From Tsukamurella sp. TY48 (GTDB taxonomy: Bacteria; Actinomycetota; Actinomycetes; Mycobacteriales; Mycobacteriaceae), in NCBI RefSeq assembly GCF_019656655.1, contig NZ_BPMV01000002.1, forward strand, positions 62,001 through 126,000: DNA of 64,000 nucleotides, read 5' to 3'. Below, one piece after another: positions 37,710 to 45,811 of this stretch. Under the pieces are notes generated by a model. The model did no database searches, was not told the origin of the DNA, and worked only from the letters and a program-made list of their open reading frames with translations. Numbering within the stretch: the first letter of the stretch is position 1; each line of letters begins with the position of its first letter. The position numbers were made by a program, and so were the translations under genes.

Positions 37710-39329
37710 TCAGGCCGCAGACACTGCGCCGCCCGCCGATCCGTCGGGGCGCCACTGTTCCTCGGCGTCATGGTCGGCGAGGAGCCGTTCCAGGTGTGGC
37801 GGTCCGTGGGGGCCGTCGAGGATGGCTGCGATGTCGTCGTAGGTGGTGCCGATGACGGCGTTGTACTGGGCGCGCTGGTCTTCGGCCCGCCACTGCTCGC
37901 GGAATTGCTCTGTTCGGCGGCGCCAGTGGTCGAGGGCGCGGCGATGGAGCTCGTCGGTGTGGTGGGTGTGATTGACCCGGTGCCGACGGGTGGGGTCGGC
38001 CTTGCGCCGCCAGCCGGTGCGCCCGGCGTAGGGCCCCTCGGCGAGGGTGATCGTCTCGCGCCCCCGCGGACGGTCGCTGGTATCCGGTGTCACGGTGGCG
38101 TGGTGCCGATCGCAGGCCAGAGTGAGCGCGGTGATATCGGTTTCGCCGCCGTCCGCCCACTCGGTGATGTGGTGGACCTGGGTCCGGGTGGCGGGCGCTT
38201 CGCATCCCGGGGCGGAGCACCCGCGTTCGGATCCGTACAGCGCGATCCGCTGATCGGCGGTGGCGAGCCGCTTCTCCCGGCCGAGGAACAGTGGCCGCGA
38301 TGCGAGGTCGAGAAGGAGGACGTACTTGGGGTTGGTGCCCATCATCCGCAGTGCGTCCTCCACCGGCAGGCGCCCGCCGGTGGCGGTGGTGGCGATCCCG
38401 GTGTGCGATTCGAGCTGGTCGATGGTCAGGGTGACGATCGGTACGCACGGTAGGCCGCGGTGCTGGCCGAGCTCACCCGCGGCTACCGCCATGCGCAGCG
38501 CAGTGACCAGGGCATCGTGATTGCGCTGTGATCGCGTGCGCTTGTCCCGCTGAGCGGCATCGCGCAGCGCGGCTTGATCGGTGGTATCGACCGGATCGTC
38601 GGCGTCGGCGGGGTTGTTCATCCCGGGCCGGGCGAGCTTCTCCAGGATCGTGTCGAGGAGCGCCCGTCCTTCGGGGCTCAGCGCCCCGTCGAAGTCGGTC
38701 ATCATGTGGTCGCCCTGGGGTCCCACGTCCAGCGCTCGGGCCCGGGCGATGACATCGGCGTCGGGCTCGGCGCCGTCGGGATCGAGGAGATCGATGGCGC
38801 GCCTGCCGATCGTGATCAGGTCGTCGGGGGTCACGTCGTGTGCTGCGGTGACGAGGATGTCTTCGAGGTTCTCCGCGTCGGTGGCGGTGAGCCGCGTGCG
38901 GCAGGCGGTGAAGATCTTGTCCATGGCCGTGGCGTGCCGCTCGGAGATCCGTCCCGCACGTTGTGCGGCTGCGATCAGCGCGTACTTCGGCTCGGGTGCG
39001 GTTCCGCGTTCGTGGCGGGGTGCCCGGTCGACGGCGCCGCGCATGCGGTCGCGGGCCTCGGACCCGGCCAATCGCAGCTGGTCGACCAGCATTTCTTTGA
39101 TGCCGGTGTAGTCGAGTTGCCCGGGCAGCCCCTGCTCGAATGCCACTCGCGCGAGCAGGTGTTGGCTGTACGGGATCTTTCGGGCCGCGGTTTCCAGGCG
39201 ATGCAAGGCCTGCAGCACCTCCTGCGGGCTGAGCATTACCGGGTCGGTCGCGGCGAGGCGATCGGCGGCGCGTTCGAAGGAGGCGAGTGCATCGAGGTAT
39301 TCGCTTGCAGTGCTCGTGGTCTCGATCAT
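37710..39329 (-). CDS. DUF222 / 13E12-type protein with HNH endonuclease domain
   Basis: 539-aa member of the 13E12 repeat family that is multiplied in Mycobacteriales genomes. The DUF222 region is residues 20-330. The HNH domain reads GCSAPGCEAPATRTQVHHITEWADGG and ends LTLACDRHH, with the Cys pair and His residues intact. The C-terminus is a Glu/Arg/His-rich tail. Biological role unknown; several M. tuberculosis relatives respond to DNA damage. ATG 39329 follows AGGAGG. The promoter carries a pair of inverted TGTTCGA half-sites. No flanking repeats suggest recent mobility. Confidence 0.88.
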   Translation of the reverse strand: MIETTSTASEYLDALASFERAADRLAATDPVMLSPQEVLQALHRLETAARKIPYSQHLLARVAFEQGLPGQLDYTGIKEMLVDQLRLAGSEARDRMRGAVDRAPRHERGTAPEPKYALIAAAQRAGRISERHATAMDKIFTACRTRLTATDAENLEDILVTAAHDVTPDDLITIGRRAIDLLDPDGAEPDADVIARARALDVGPQGDHMMTDFDGALSPEGRALLDTILEKLARPGMNNPADADDPVDTTDQAALRDAAQRDKRTRSQRNHDALVTALRMAVAAGELGQHRGLPCVPIVTLTIDQLESHTGIATTATGGRLPVEDALRMMGTNPKYVLLLDLASRPLFLGREKRLATADQRIALYGSERGCSAPGCEAPATRTQVHHITEWADGGETDITALTLACDRHHATVTPDTSDRPRGRETITLAEGPYAGRTGWRRKADPTRRHRVNHTHHTDELHRRALDHWRRRTEQFREQWRAEDQRAQYNAVIGTTYDDIAAILDGPHGPPHLERLLADHDAEEQWRPDGSAGGAVSAA

Positions 39330-39352
39330 TCTGCCTCCTCCCAGTGAGTCCC

Positions 39353-39396
39353 ATTTTACGCCACTGTTCGATGAAGAAGCAATAGTTCGAACAGTG
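39353..39396 (-). promoter_or_regulatory. HNH-gene promoter flanked by inverted TGTTCGA half-sites
   Basis: Minus-strand -35 TTGCTT (39377-39382) and -10 TAAAAT (39353-39358) with an 18-bp spacer. Perfect inverted arms CACTGTTCGA (39362-39371) and TCGAACAGTG (39387-39396) bracket the -35. The arms equal LexA half-sites of actinobacteria, but the 15-bp gap differs from the usual compact box. The outer copy also reads GAAC-AGT-GTTC. Confidence 0.5.
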
Positions 39397-39433
39397 TTCG
39401 TCGCGCCTCATACATGCACGGGCGCACCATCTT

Positions 39434-39664
39434 TCACATCGATGATGGCGGATGATCGGAGCAGTCGAAAGAATTTGTGGCGCCCGAAGCGCGCTGCAGC
39501 AGGCGGCTCGCCGCCTCGGGCTGCCGGGCGACACCCTCCACCAGCTTCGATCCGGCGAGACCGTTGCCGATCCCCGCGCCGACGGCCGCGCCGCCCAGGA
39601 TGACTCCGCCCGCGGCGAGAGCGCCCGCCGTGATGATCGCGTTGACGAGATTCTGGTCGACCAT
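39434..39664 (-). CDS. Truncated ATP-synthase subunit c-like small membrane protein
   Basis: 76-aa protein whose first 50 residues match the first helix and loop of F-type ATP synthase subunit c ([21 protein letters not shown], then ARQPEA including the conserved RQP loop). After RQPEA the sequence leaves the family ([19 protein letters not shown]) and the second helix with the proton-binding carboxylate is missing. No frameshifted remainder was found downstream. Translation is likely: AAGGAG lies 6 bases before ATG 39664 and overlaps the stop of the glycosyltransferase gene. It is either a relic of an atpE copy or a small membrane protein reusing the helix. Confidence 0.7.
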   Translation of the reverse strand: MVDQNLVNAIITAGALAAGGVILGGAAVGAGIGNGLAGSKLVEGVARQPEAASRLLQRASGATNSFDCSDHPPSSM

Positions 39665-39674
39665 GATCGTCTCC

Positions 39675-40922
39675 TTAGCCGGGGGTGATACGTGCGTCGA
39701 GCAGGTCGGTGAGTGCGCGGGCGGCACGCTCGGCGCCGTCCTCCGCACGCACGACCGCACCGAGTTCCGCGGTGCGGTTGCGGTGCGCGGGCGCCGCTTG
39801 TAGAGCTTCTGCGAGCCCCTCGGCGGTCAGCGAATGACGGGGCCGGGGCGCGGTGCCCGCGCCGATCGTGTGCAGGCGCTGTGCCCAGAAAGGCTGATCC
39901 ATGATGCCGGGCACCGGGATCGACGGGACGCCGGCACGCAGCGCGGCAGCGGTGGTGCCCGCGCCGCAGTGATGCACGACCGCTGCGCACCGGGGGAACA
40001 GCTGCGCATGCGGGAGATCGTCGACGACGAGGAGGTGCTCGCCCTCGGGCGCCAGGCCCGCCCACCCGCTCTGCACGACGGCGCGCACACCGGCGGACGC
40101 GGTGGCCTCGGCGATGATCGCCGACAGGTGCTCACCCTGCGCGGTCGCGGTGCTGCCGAGCGTGATCGCCACCGGCGGCGGGCCGGCCTCCAGGAACGCC
40201 TCGACATGCGAGGGGAGGCCGCCCACGGATTCGGGGGTGAGGTAACCGGTCACGTGCAGGTGATCGGGCCAGTCGCGCGGTCGGGGGAGCACGGCCTCGC
40301 TGAACGGATACAGCACCGGCCAGCCGCGCCGTGCCCGCTTCTCGGCAGCGGACGGTTTCGCGGGGAGGCCGAGATCGCGGCGCAGCTCCGCCACCACGGG
40401 TGCGTACACCCGCTCGGCGAATCCGCCCAGCCACCACACCGCCCGATTCCCGAGCCGGCCGAAGGAACGCGTCCCGAGCGCCGGAGGGCTGAAAGCGCCG
40501 GTGGGGGAGGCGGGCTGGAACATGACACCCGCGCTGGGCAACCCGAGCGCCGCGGCGACGTGCCGCCCGAGCAGGGCGCCCACGGGGCCCTCCAGCAGAA
40601 GCAGGTCGGCACCGTCGGACGCCTCGGCCATGGCCTTGCCCACGCCGCGCAAGCCCTCGCGCATCTCCTCCAGGGATTCCTTCGACGGCCGCATCGACGT
40701 CCCGTCGACGAGGGCCTGCGCCGCGGGGGAGGCGATCGTCTCGGCCCGCGTATCGCGCGGTAGTGGCGCGAAGGTGATTCCCGCGGAGTCGACCTCGGGC
40801 CGATACGGCTCCTGCGCGGCGATCACCACGTCGATTCCGCTGGACTGGAGGCGGCGGCCGAGGCCGGTGAGCGGAACAACGTCGCCCCGCGTGCCGAACG
40901 CGGATATCGCGATGCGGGTCAT
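39675..40922 (-). CDS. UGT-type (GT1) glycosyltransferase
   Basis: 415-aa GT-B fold glycosyltransferase like those acting on macrolides, glycopeptides or sterol/lipid aglycones. N-terminal start [24 protein letters not shown]-terminal donor-binding motif [35 protein letters not shown]. The usual His/Asp region is present. ATG overlaps the TGA of the upstream tetR gene, so the two are co-translated, and the regulator probably senses a compound related to the acceptor. A glycosylation-based resistance role is plausible but not shown. Confidence 0.9.
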   Translation of the reverse strand: MTRIAISAFGTRGDVVPLTGLGRRLQSSGIDVVIAAQEPYRPEVDSAGITFAPLPRDTRAETIASPAAQALVDGTSMRPSKESLEEMREGLRGVGKAMAEASDGADLLLLEGPVGALLGRHVAAALGLPSAGVMFQPASPTGAFSPPALGTRSFGRLGNRAVWWLGGFAERVYAPVVAELRRDLGLPAKPSAAEKRARRGWPVLYPFSEAVLPRPRDWPDHLHVTGYLTPESVGGLPSHVEAFLEAGPPPVAITLGSTATAQGEHLSAIIAEATASAGVRAVVQSGWAGLAPEGEHLLVVDDLPHAQLFPRCAAVVHHCGAGTTAAALRAGVPSIPVPGIMDQPFWAQRLHTIGAGTAPRPRHSLTAEGLAEALQAAPAHRNRTAELGAVVRAEDGAERAARALTDLLDARITPG

Positions 40923-41545
40923 GCGACCACCGCCCGGGCGAACAGATCGACCACGGTCTCTCCGTAGGCGATCGGGTCGTAATCGGACAGTCGCGCATGG
41001 TCGGTGGCCGCCCCGTCGAGTGCGCCGCGTAGGGCCGATGCTACTGCGACGGCATCGAGATCGGCGCGGAACTCGCCCCGTTCGACCCCGAGCGCGAAGA
41101 TCGCGGCGGGGTCGAGCAGGGCCAGATCTCCCTGCGGGGGATTCGCGGCGGTGTCCTCGGTGACGGCCGTGTCGAATCGCTTGCCGTCGGGAGTGCGATA
41201 GGTGGTCGCGATCTCGCGGAGGGCGATGGTCTGATCGCGGTGCTCGGCGAGGAAGGCCATGTTGGCCCGGATGTAGGCGGCGAGCTTATCGGCGGCGGTC
41301 TCGGCCGCGGCGATGGCCGGGACGATGTACTGCGCCGCGGTGACGAAGACGGTGGTGGTAACGGCCTGGACCAGCTCGTCCTTGGTGCGGAAGTGATAGA
41401 GCGCGACGGACTTCGCGATGCCGACGTGTTCGGCGATCCTCGCGACGGACGCCGCGGGGTAGCCGTTCTCCGCGATCACGGCGATGGCCGCATCCACGAG
41501 CTGCGCCCGTCGTTGTTCCGAGGTGAACGTGTCTCTAGACCGCAT
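40919..41545 (-). CDS. TetR-family regulator
   Basis: 208-aa repressor. The N-terminal helix-turn-helix (QLVDAAIAVIAENGYPAASVARIAEHVGIAKSVALYHFRTKDELV) is followed by an all-helical ligand domain. ATG 41545 lies 6 bases after a perfect -10 box TATATT, predicting a leaderless mRNA. Two palindromic operators cover the -10 and the start codon, so it should repress its own operon with the glycosyltransferase. The inducer is unknown. Confidence 0.9.
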   Translation of the reverse strand: MRSRDTFTSEQRRAQLVDAAIAVIAENGYPAASVARIAEHVGIAKSVALYHFRTKDELVQAVTTTVFVTAAQYIVPAIAAAETAADKLAAYIRANMAFLAEHRDQTIALREIATTYRTPDGKRFDTAVTEDTAANPPQGDLALLDPAAIFALGVERGEFRADLDAVAVASALRGALDGAATDHARLSDYDPIAYGETVVDLFARAVVA

Positions 41546-41571
41546 GGTCTAAATATAGACCGTGCGGTCTA
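41536..41571. promoter_or_regulatory. Two tandem TetR operators at the tetR promoter
   Basis: TAGACC-GCAT-GGTCTA (41536-41551) and TAGACC-GTGC-GGTCTA (41556-41571), each a perfect 6+6 inverted repeat, lie 20 bp apart centre to centre on one DNA face. The first includes the tetR start codon and the second overlaps the -10 box TATATT (41552-41557). Confidence 0.85.
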
Positions 41572-41589
41572 GAGAAGTCCAGGGTCGGT

Positions 41590-41880
41590 TCAGCCCACGC
41601 TGCGGAGCGGATCGTGCTCGGCCATCAGCTTGTCCAGGCGCGCCTCGTCGACACGGCCTCGGATGCTGTTGGCCTCCTGCTGATCCCGCACGACCTTCGC
41701 GAGGTTGAAGCAGCTGGTGATGAGGAACAGGGTGCCGATGATCATGAAGCCGCGCTGCCACGGGTCCATGGGCAGGTAGAAGGCGCCGATGAGCAGCGCC
41801 CCGGACGAGACGGCGAAAGCGATGGCGGACTGGGCGAAGAAGGCGGTGGTCGGCTTCGGAGCCGGAGTGTGTGAGGTCAT
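41590..41880 (-). CDS. YiaA/YiaB-family inner-membrane protein
   Basis: 96-aa protein with two hydrophobic pairs of the YiaA/B two-helix domain (FFAQSAIAFAVSSGALLIGAFYLP; RGFMIIGTLFLITSCFNLAKVVRDQQEAN). Function unknown across the family. The C-terminal 30 residues are charged. It lies downstream of nothing on its strand and upstream of the tetR operators, so it is probably monocistronic. Confidence 0.82.
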   Translation of the reverse strand: MTSHTPAPKPTTAFFAQSAIAFAVSSGALLIGAFYLPMDPWQRGFMIIGTLFLITSCFNLAKVVRDQQEANSIRGRVDEARLDKLMAEHDPLRSVG

Positions 41881-42074
41881 GGTTATGAGGATGTCGGCCC
41901 GAGGCGCGCGCCGCCTGAGTAGGACTACCCGATCTGGGGGAGTACTTCACGCCGAGACGACGCACGCGATGCACGACCGTGTGCCGGCACCGGCCCGTGT
42001 GCCCAGTCCCGCACAATCCGTACGTATTCTTTGCTATACTGGAATCAGGAGATCCGAGCGCAGAGGAGGCGCCC

Positions 42075-42593
42075 GTGGTTACCGTTTTCGCGATCTGTGC
42101 CGTCGTCGGTGTTCTCACGCTGGTGGCGTCACTCGTCCTGGGGGACATGGATTTCGGCGGTGTCGATACCGACGCCGGCCTGCCCTGGCTCAGCGCGCCC
42201 GCACTTGCGGCCGCGGTGGGTGTCTTCGGTGTGGTGGGTTGGCCGCTCAGTGTGGGAACCGACCTCGCCGCCCCCGTCGTCGCCGTGATCGCGGCGCTGG
42301 CGGGCATCGGGGCGTACGGCCTGCTCATGGTGGTGTTACGCAGCATGCGGCGCGCGCAGACCGGCGCCGTCGCCGGGCTCGGCGCCGCAGTCGGCACCAT
42401 CGGAGAACTGAGCATGGCCATACCGGCGGGCGGCTGGGGGCAGGTGACCTACGTCGATTCCGAGTCGGTGCGCAGCACCACCACGGCGATCCTCGTCGAT
42501 CCGAAAGCCGCTGCGGCGAACGGCGATCAGGTGCTGATCGTCGATGTCGAGGGCGACCGGCTGGTGGTTCAGCCGCTCAACACCCAGGCCTGA
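42075..42593 (+). CDS. NfeD-like membrane protein, flotillin partner
   Basis: 172-aa protein: three or four hydrophobic helices (VFAICAVVGVLTLVASLVLG and others), then a C-terminal OB-fold NfeD-type domain (VGTIGELSMAIPAGGWGQVTYV; GDQVLIVDVEGDRLVVQPL). GTG 42075 follows GAGGAGG by 5 bases; a -10 box TATACT lies at 42035-42040. NfeD-like proteins (YuaF, YqeZ) assemble with flotillins in membrane microdomains, and a flotillin gene follows 60 bp later, so one operon is likely. Confidence 0.85.
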   Translation: MVTVFAICAVVGVLTLVASLVLGDMDFGGVDTDAGLPWLSAPALAAAVGVFGVVGWPLSVGTDLAAPVVAVIAALAGIGAYGLLMVVLRSMRRAQTGAVAGLGAAVGTIGELSMAIPAGGWGQVTYVDSESVRSTTTAILVDPKAAAANGDQVLIVDVEGDRLVVQPLNTQA

Positions 42594-42653
42594 CCCCCGC
42601 ACGCGCGGAGTCTCGCGCAACTGAACCTTTGAATAGATAGGGAGGGAATCGAA

Positions 42654-44213
42654 ATGACTGGATCGATCCTGCTCGCGGCCGGCGCCGCGGTGATCGTCAT
42701 CCTGCTAGCCCTGTGGATCTTCTTCCACAACTACATCAAGTCCCCGCCCGACCAGGTGGCCATCTTCACCGGTCGTGGCGAGATGAAGGTCGTCCGTGGC
42801 GGCGCCCGGTTCAAAGTTCCGGGGCTCGAGCGCGTCGACTACATGCCCTTGCGGCCCTTCGAGATCCGCATCGCGCTGAGCAACGCCCGCAGCATCGACG
42901 GTGTGCCCGTCGAACTGCAGGCCGTGGGCCTGGTGCGCATCGGCACCACCGATGAGATGACCCGCACCGCGGCGCAGCGCTTCTTGACCGCGAACATGGC
43001 CGAGCTGGAGAACCAGATCAACGAGATCCTGGCCGGCAGCTTGCGCGGGATCGCGGCCACCATGACCGTGGAGCAGCTCAACAGCAACCGTGAGGCCCTG
43101 GCCCGCGGCGTGGTCGACGAGGCCGGGGGTGACCTCTCGCGCATCGGCATGGAGGTCGACATCCTCAAGATCGCCGGTATCGAGGACCGCAACGGCTACC
43201 TCGAATCGCTCGGCCAGAAGCGCATCGCCGAGGTCAAGCGCGACGCCGACATCGGCAAGGCCGAGGCCGAGCGCGACTCGCTGATCCGTTCCGCCGATGC
43301 TCGCCGCGCCGGCGAGATCGCGCAGACCGAGGCGGAGACGGCGATCGCCGAGGCCCAACAGGGCCGCGATGTGCGCATCGCCCAGCTCCGTGCGCAGACC
43401 GAGGCGCAGAACGCCGAGGCCGACCAGGCCGGGCCGCTGTCGAAGGCCCGGGCGGAGAAGGCCGTCGGTATCGCGCTCGAGGAGGCCGAGGCCGCCCGCA
43501 TCGAGGCCCGCACCGAGGTGGAGCGCAAGCGCCGTGCCCAGGCCGAGGCCGCGCTGGAGGCCGACGTGATCGCCCCCGCGGAGGCGGCGAAGCAGGCAGC
43601 CGTCACCCGCGCCGAGGGCGAGCGGCAGTCCGCGTTCCTCACCGCCGAGGCCCGCGCCAACGCCACCCGGCTCGACGGCGAATCCGCCGCTGATGCCCGC
43701 AAGTCGGCCGCCGCCGCCGTCGAGGCCGAGCTGCGTGCCGACGCGGCCGGCAAGCTGGCCCAGGCGGAGGTGAACGCCGAGGCGATCCGGCTCGAGGGTG
43801 AGTCGGCGGCAGCAGCCCGCAAGTCCGCCGCCGCCGCGCTCGAGGCCGAGCTCCGGGCCGACGCGGCCGGTAAGCGGGCCCAGGCCGAGGCCTTCAACCA
43901 GTACGAGGCGGAGGCCGTGCGCCTGCTCCTCGTCCCGCAGGTCCTGTCGATGATCGAAGGGGCGGTGCGGGCCCAGTCCGAGGCCACCGCCGCGATCGAC
44001 AGCATCAACATCATCGGTGGCGGACAGTCCGATGCCACCGGCGGGTTGCTGGGCCTGTCCGGCCAGTCCATCGCCTCGGTCGTGGCCTCGCTCCGCGCCC
44101 AGGGCATCGACCTCGCCCAGTTGCTCGGCGGCGCGCCGTCCGAGACGACCCCGGCCCCGGCTCCGGCCCGGTCGGCCGAGGTGGAACCGGCCGTCCTGGT
44201 CGACGACGAGTAG
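42654..44213 (+). CDS. floT: Flotillin-family protein
   Basis: 519-aa membrane-associated scaffold protein. The N-terminal membrane hairpin/helix (SILLAAGAAVIVILLALWIFFHNY) is followed by a PHB/SPFH domain to about residue 190. A long Ala/Glu-rich coiled coil covers residues 195-430, and the C-terminal segment has LLVPQVLSMIEGAVRAQSEA. Flotillins oligomerise and organise fluid membrane regions. Within the coiled coil a 40-aa unit is duplicated in tandem. ATG follows GGGAGGG. Preceded by its NfeD-like partner and followed after 13 bp by a MarR gene. Confidence 0.92.
   Translation: MTGSILLAAGAAVIVILLALWIFFHNYIKSPPDQVAIFTGRGEMKVVRGGARFKVPGLERVDYMPLRPFEIRIALSNARSIDGVPVELQAVGLVRIGTTDEMTRTAAQRFLTANMAELENQINEILAGSLRGIAATMTVEQLNSNREALARGVVDEAGGDLSRIGMEVDILKIAGIEDRNGYLESLGQKRIAEVKRDADIGKAEAERDSLIRSADARRAGEIAQTEAETAIAEAQQGRDVRIAQLRAQTEAQNAEADQAGPLSKARAEKAVGIALEEAEAARIEARTEVERKRRAQAEAALEADVIAPAEAAKQAAVTRAEGERQSAFLTAEARANATRLDGESAADARKSAAAAVEAELRADAAGKLAQAEVNAEAIRLEGESAAAARKSAAAALEAELRADAAGKRAQAEAFNQYEAEAVRLLLVPQVLSMIEGAVRAQSEATAAIDSINIIGGGQSDATGGLLGLSGQSIASVVASLRAQGIDLAQLLGGAPSETTPAPAPARSAEVEPAVLVDDE
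43671..43890 (+). repeat. 120-bp period tandem duplication inside the flotillin gene
   Basis: Two adjacent units starting at 43671 and 43791 encode about 40 aa each (RLDGESAADARKSAAAAVEA and RLEGESAAAARKSAAAALEA followed by near-identical tails). They have diverged mostly at synonymous or conservative positions. The unit lies in the coiled coil, so duplication lengthens the rod without breaking heptad phase badly. Confidence 0.85.
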
Positions 44214-44226
44214 TGATCGAGCGACG

Positions 44227-44652
44227 ATGAAGCTCGGCGACGCCGAGGCACTGCGGCTCGCGGTGGGCCTGCTGGAGGAACGACTCCGGCAGTTGCCCGC
44301 CGCGGGTCTGCGCGGTGCCGAACTGTTCGTCCTCAGCACCGTCGAGGCGCTCGGCCCGGACGCCTTCCCGACGGCGATCGGGGACCGCCTCGGGATGCGG
44401 CGCTCGAACGTCTCGGCCGCGATCAAGGACCTCGAACGACGCGGCCTGGTGGAACACGTCGACGACGCCGACGGGGCGGACGGCCGGCGGCGGCCCGTCC
44501 GGCCCACGGACCGGGGGCACGCGGCCCTGCACGCGCAGGAACACGAGCGCGATCAGTGGCTCATGGCGCACGGAAGCGAGCAACTCACCGTGGAGGAGGC
44601 GGCGCTGCTGCGCGATGCAGTGCCGCTGCTGCTGCGCCTGGCCCGGGGCTGA
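44227..44652 (+). CDS. MarR-family regulator
   Basis: 141-aa winged-helix regulator (FPTAIGDRLGMRRSNVSAAIKDLERRGLVEHVDDADGADGRRRPVRPT; the wing carries the DGRR motif). ATG 44227 lies 13 bp after the flotillin stop, which suggests co-transcription. It could regulate the nfeD-flotillin operon, but no MarR palindrome was identified upstream. Ligand unknown. Confidence 0.82.
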   Translation: MKLGDAEALRLAVGLLEERLRQLPAAGLRGAELFVLSTVEALGPDAFPTAIGDRLGMRRSNVSAAIKDLERRGLVEHVDDADGADGRRRPVRPTDRGHAALHAQEHERDQWLMAHGSEQLTVEEAALLRDAVPLLLRLARG

Positions 44653-44716
44653 CCACCAGAAATCAGCGCGAGCGCAACCCTGGCCGGGCCCTTCCGGCGT
44701 GGATATCGTCGCTCGG

Positions 44717-45220
44717 GTGAGTGGTGTCTTCTCGTTCCCCAATCCGGTCAACGACAACGCGGCCCGCGTCACCGCGGGTCTCGTCGTCGTCCTCGCCGTG
44801 GTCACCATCGTCGCAGGTCAATGGTGGCTCTACGCCGCCCTGGCGATCGGTTTCGCGCTGCGTGTGGCGGGCGGCCCCCGCTATTCGCCGTTCGGCCGGC
44901 TCGCCGTCCACGTGATCGCGCCGCGGGTCGGGCCCGCCAAGCTCGTCCCCGGCCCGCCCAAGCGATTCGCCCAGACCATCGGACTGGCCTTCTCCGGCGT
45001 CGCCCTGGTGCTCTTCCTCACCGGGAACCACGTCGCCGCACAGATCGTGCTGGGGCTGCTCGTGGTGGCGGCACTCCTGGAATCGGCCCTCGGCCTGTGC
45101 CTCGGCTGCGTCGTCTTCGGGTGGCTGCAGCGCCGCGGCGTCATCCCCGCCTCCGTGTGCGAGGCCTGCGCGGGCGTGAACACCACCCCGCCCACGCTGA
45201 GCGTGCCGCAGACGCACTAG
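44717..45220 (+). CDS. DUF4395-family membrane protein
   Basis: 167-aa protein with four hydrophobic helices. The N-terminus FSFPNPVNDNAARVTAGLV and the Cys-containing GLCLGCVVFGWL fit DUF4395, a family often found with thioredoxin-like or rhodanese sulfur-trafficking proteins. A second pair, CEAC, lies near the C-terminus. GTG 44717 is 7 bases after a TATCGT -10 box, predicting a leaderless mRNA. The four cysteines suggest a redox or sulfur role. No thioredoxin gene is adjacent here. Confidence 0.82.
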   Translation: MSGVFSFPNPVNDNAARVTAGLVVVLAVVTIVAGQWWLYAALAIGFALRVAGGPRYSPFGRLAVHVIAPRVGPAKLVPGPPKRFAQTIGLAFSGVALVLFLTGNHVAAQIVLGLLVVAALLESALGLCLGCVVFGWLQRRGVIPASVCEACAGVNTTPPTLSVPQTH

Positions 45221-45242
45221 TCGCGCACCACCCCGAACAGCG

Positions 45243-45274
45243 AACGGCCGCCGCGGATCACCGCGGCGGCCGTT
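45243..45274. terminator. Bidirectional terminator between DUF4395 and flavodoxin genes
   Basis: Perfect 14-bp inverted repeat AACGGCCGCCGCGG / CCGCGGCGGCCGTT with loop ATCA between convergent genes, followed by GTCGTTGGTT on the plus strand. Confidence 0.85.
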
Positions 45275-45294
45275 GTCGTTGGTTCGTGGTCGGG

Positions 45295-45738
45295 TCAGAT
45301 GAGGCCGACGATCCCCGTGGCCCACTCGACGGCCTTCTCGTTGGCGTCGTCGGTGCCGGAGTTGTCGTGCTCGAAGCGCTCGCCCACCTGCGTGGCGCCG
45401 AGGTCGGTGAGGTGCTTGACCACGGTCTTGCCACCGAAGTTGTAGGTGTCGACGTAGATCGAATCGCCCAGGCCGAAGACGGCGAACCGCAGGCCGGTCA
45501 GATCGGGGGCGGCCTCGACGAGGTCCTCGAAGAACTCCGTGGTTCCGGCGGGCAACTCGCCGTCGCCGTACGTGGCGCACGAGAAGACGTGGAAGTCCGC
45601 GGGGTCCAGCGCGTCGATCTCGCCGTCCATCATGTCGTGGACCTCGACGGAGCCGGTGCCAGCGAAAACGTCGTACATGGCGTTCGCGGCGCCCTCGGCG
45701 GTTCCCGTCGACGAGCCGTAGAAGATGTGAACAGACAT
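45295..45738 (-). CDS. Flavodoxin
   Basis: 147-aa FMN protein of the short-chain flavodoxin/MioC type, an electron carrier in the cytoplasm. The phosphate loop is FYGSSTGTAEGAANAM, with flanking loops SCATYGDGELP and FGLGDSIYVDTYNFG around the isoalloxazine. ATG 45738 lies 7 bases after a TAAACT -10 box, so the mRNA is probably leaderless; an upstream in-frame start is rejected. TTAGGGTGCCTTAA overlaps the promoter and weakly resembles an iron box, which would fit flavodoxin use during iron shortage. Confidence 0.9.
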   Translation of the reverse strand: MSVHIFYGSSTGTAEGAANAMYDVFAGTGSVEVHDMMDGEIDALDPADFHVFSCATYGDGELPAGTTEFFEDLVEAAPDLTGLRFAVFGLGDSIYVDTYNFGGKTVVKHLTDLGATQVGERFEHDNSGTDDANEKAVEWATGIVGLI

Positions 45739-45811
45739 GCCGAATAGTTTAAGGCACCCTAATCGCGGGACCGTGCAGGGCACCGGGTCCGGGCCTGTCT
45801 AGGCTGGTCGC

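Noticed and set aside
39386-39400. Canonical LexA box
   Set aside because: TCGAAC and GTTCG are separated by three bases instead of four; kept only as a LexA-like half-site arrangement.
41536-41571. McbR-type TAGAC-N6-GTCTA sulfur-regulon sites
   Set aside because: The pattern fits that consensus, but it sits on a tetR gene whose own product is the simpler ligand, and no sulfur gene is adjacent.
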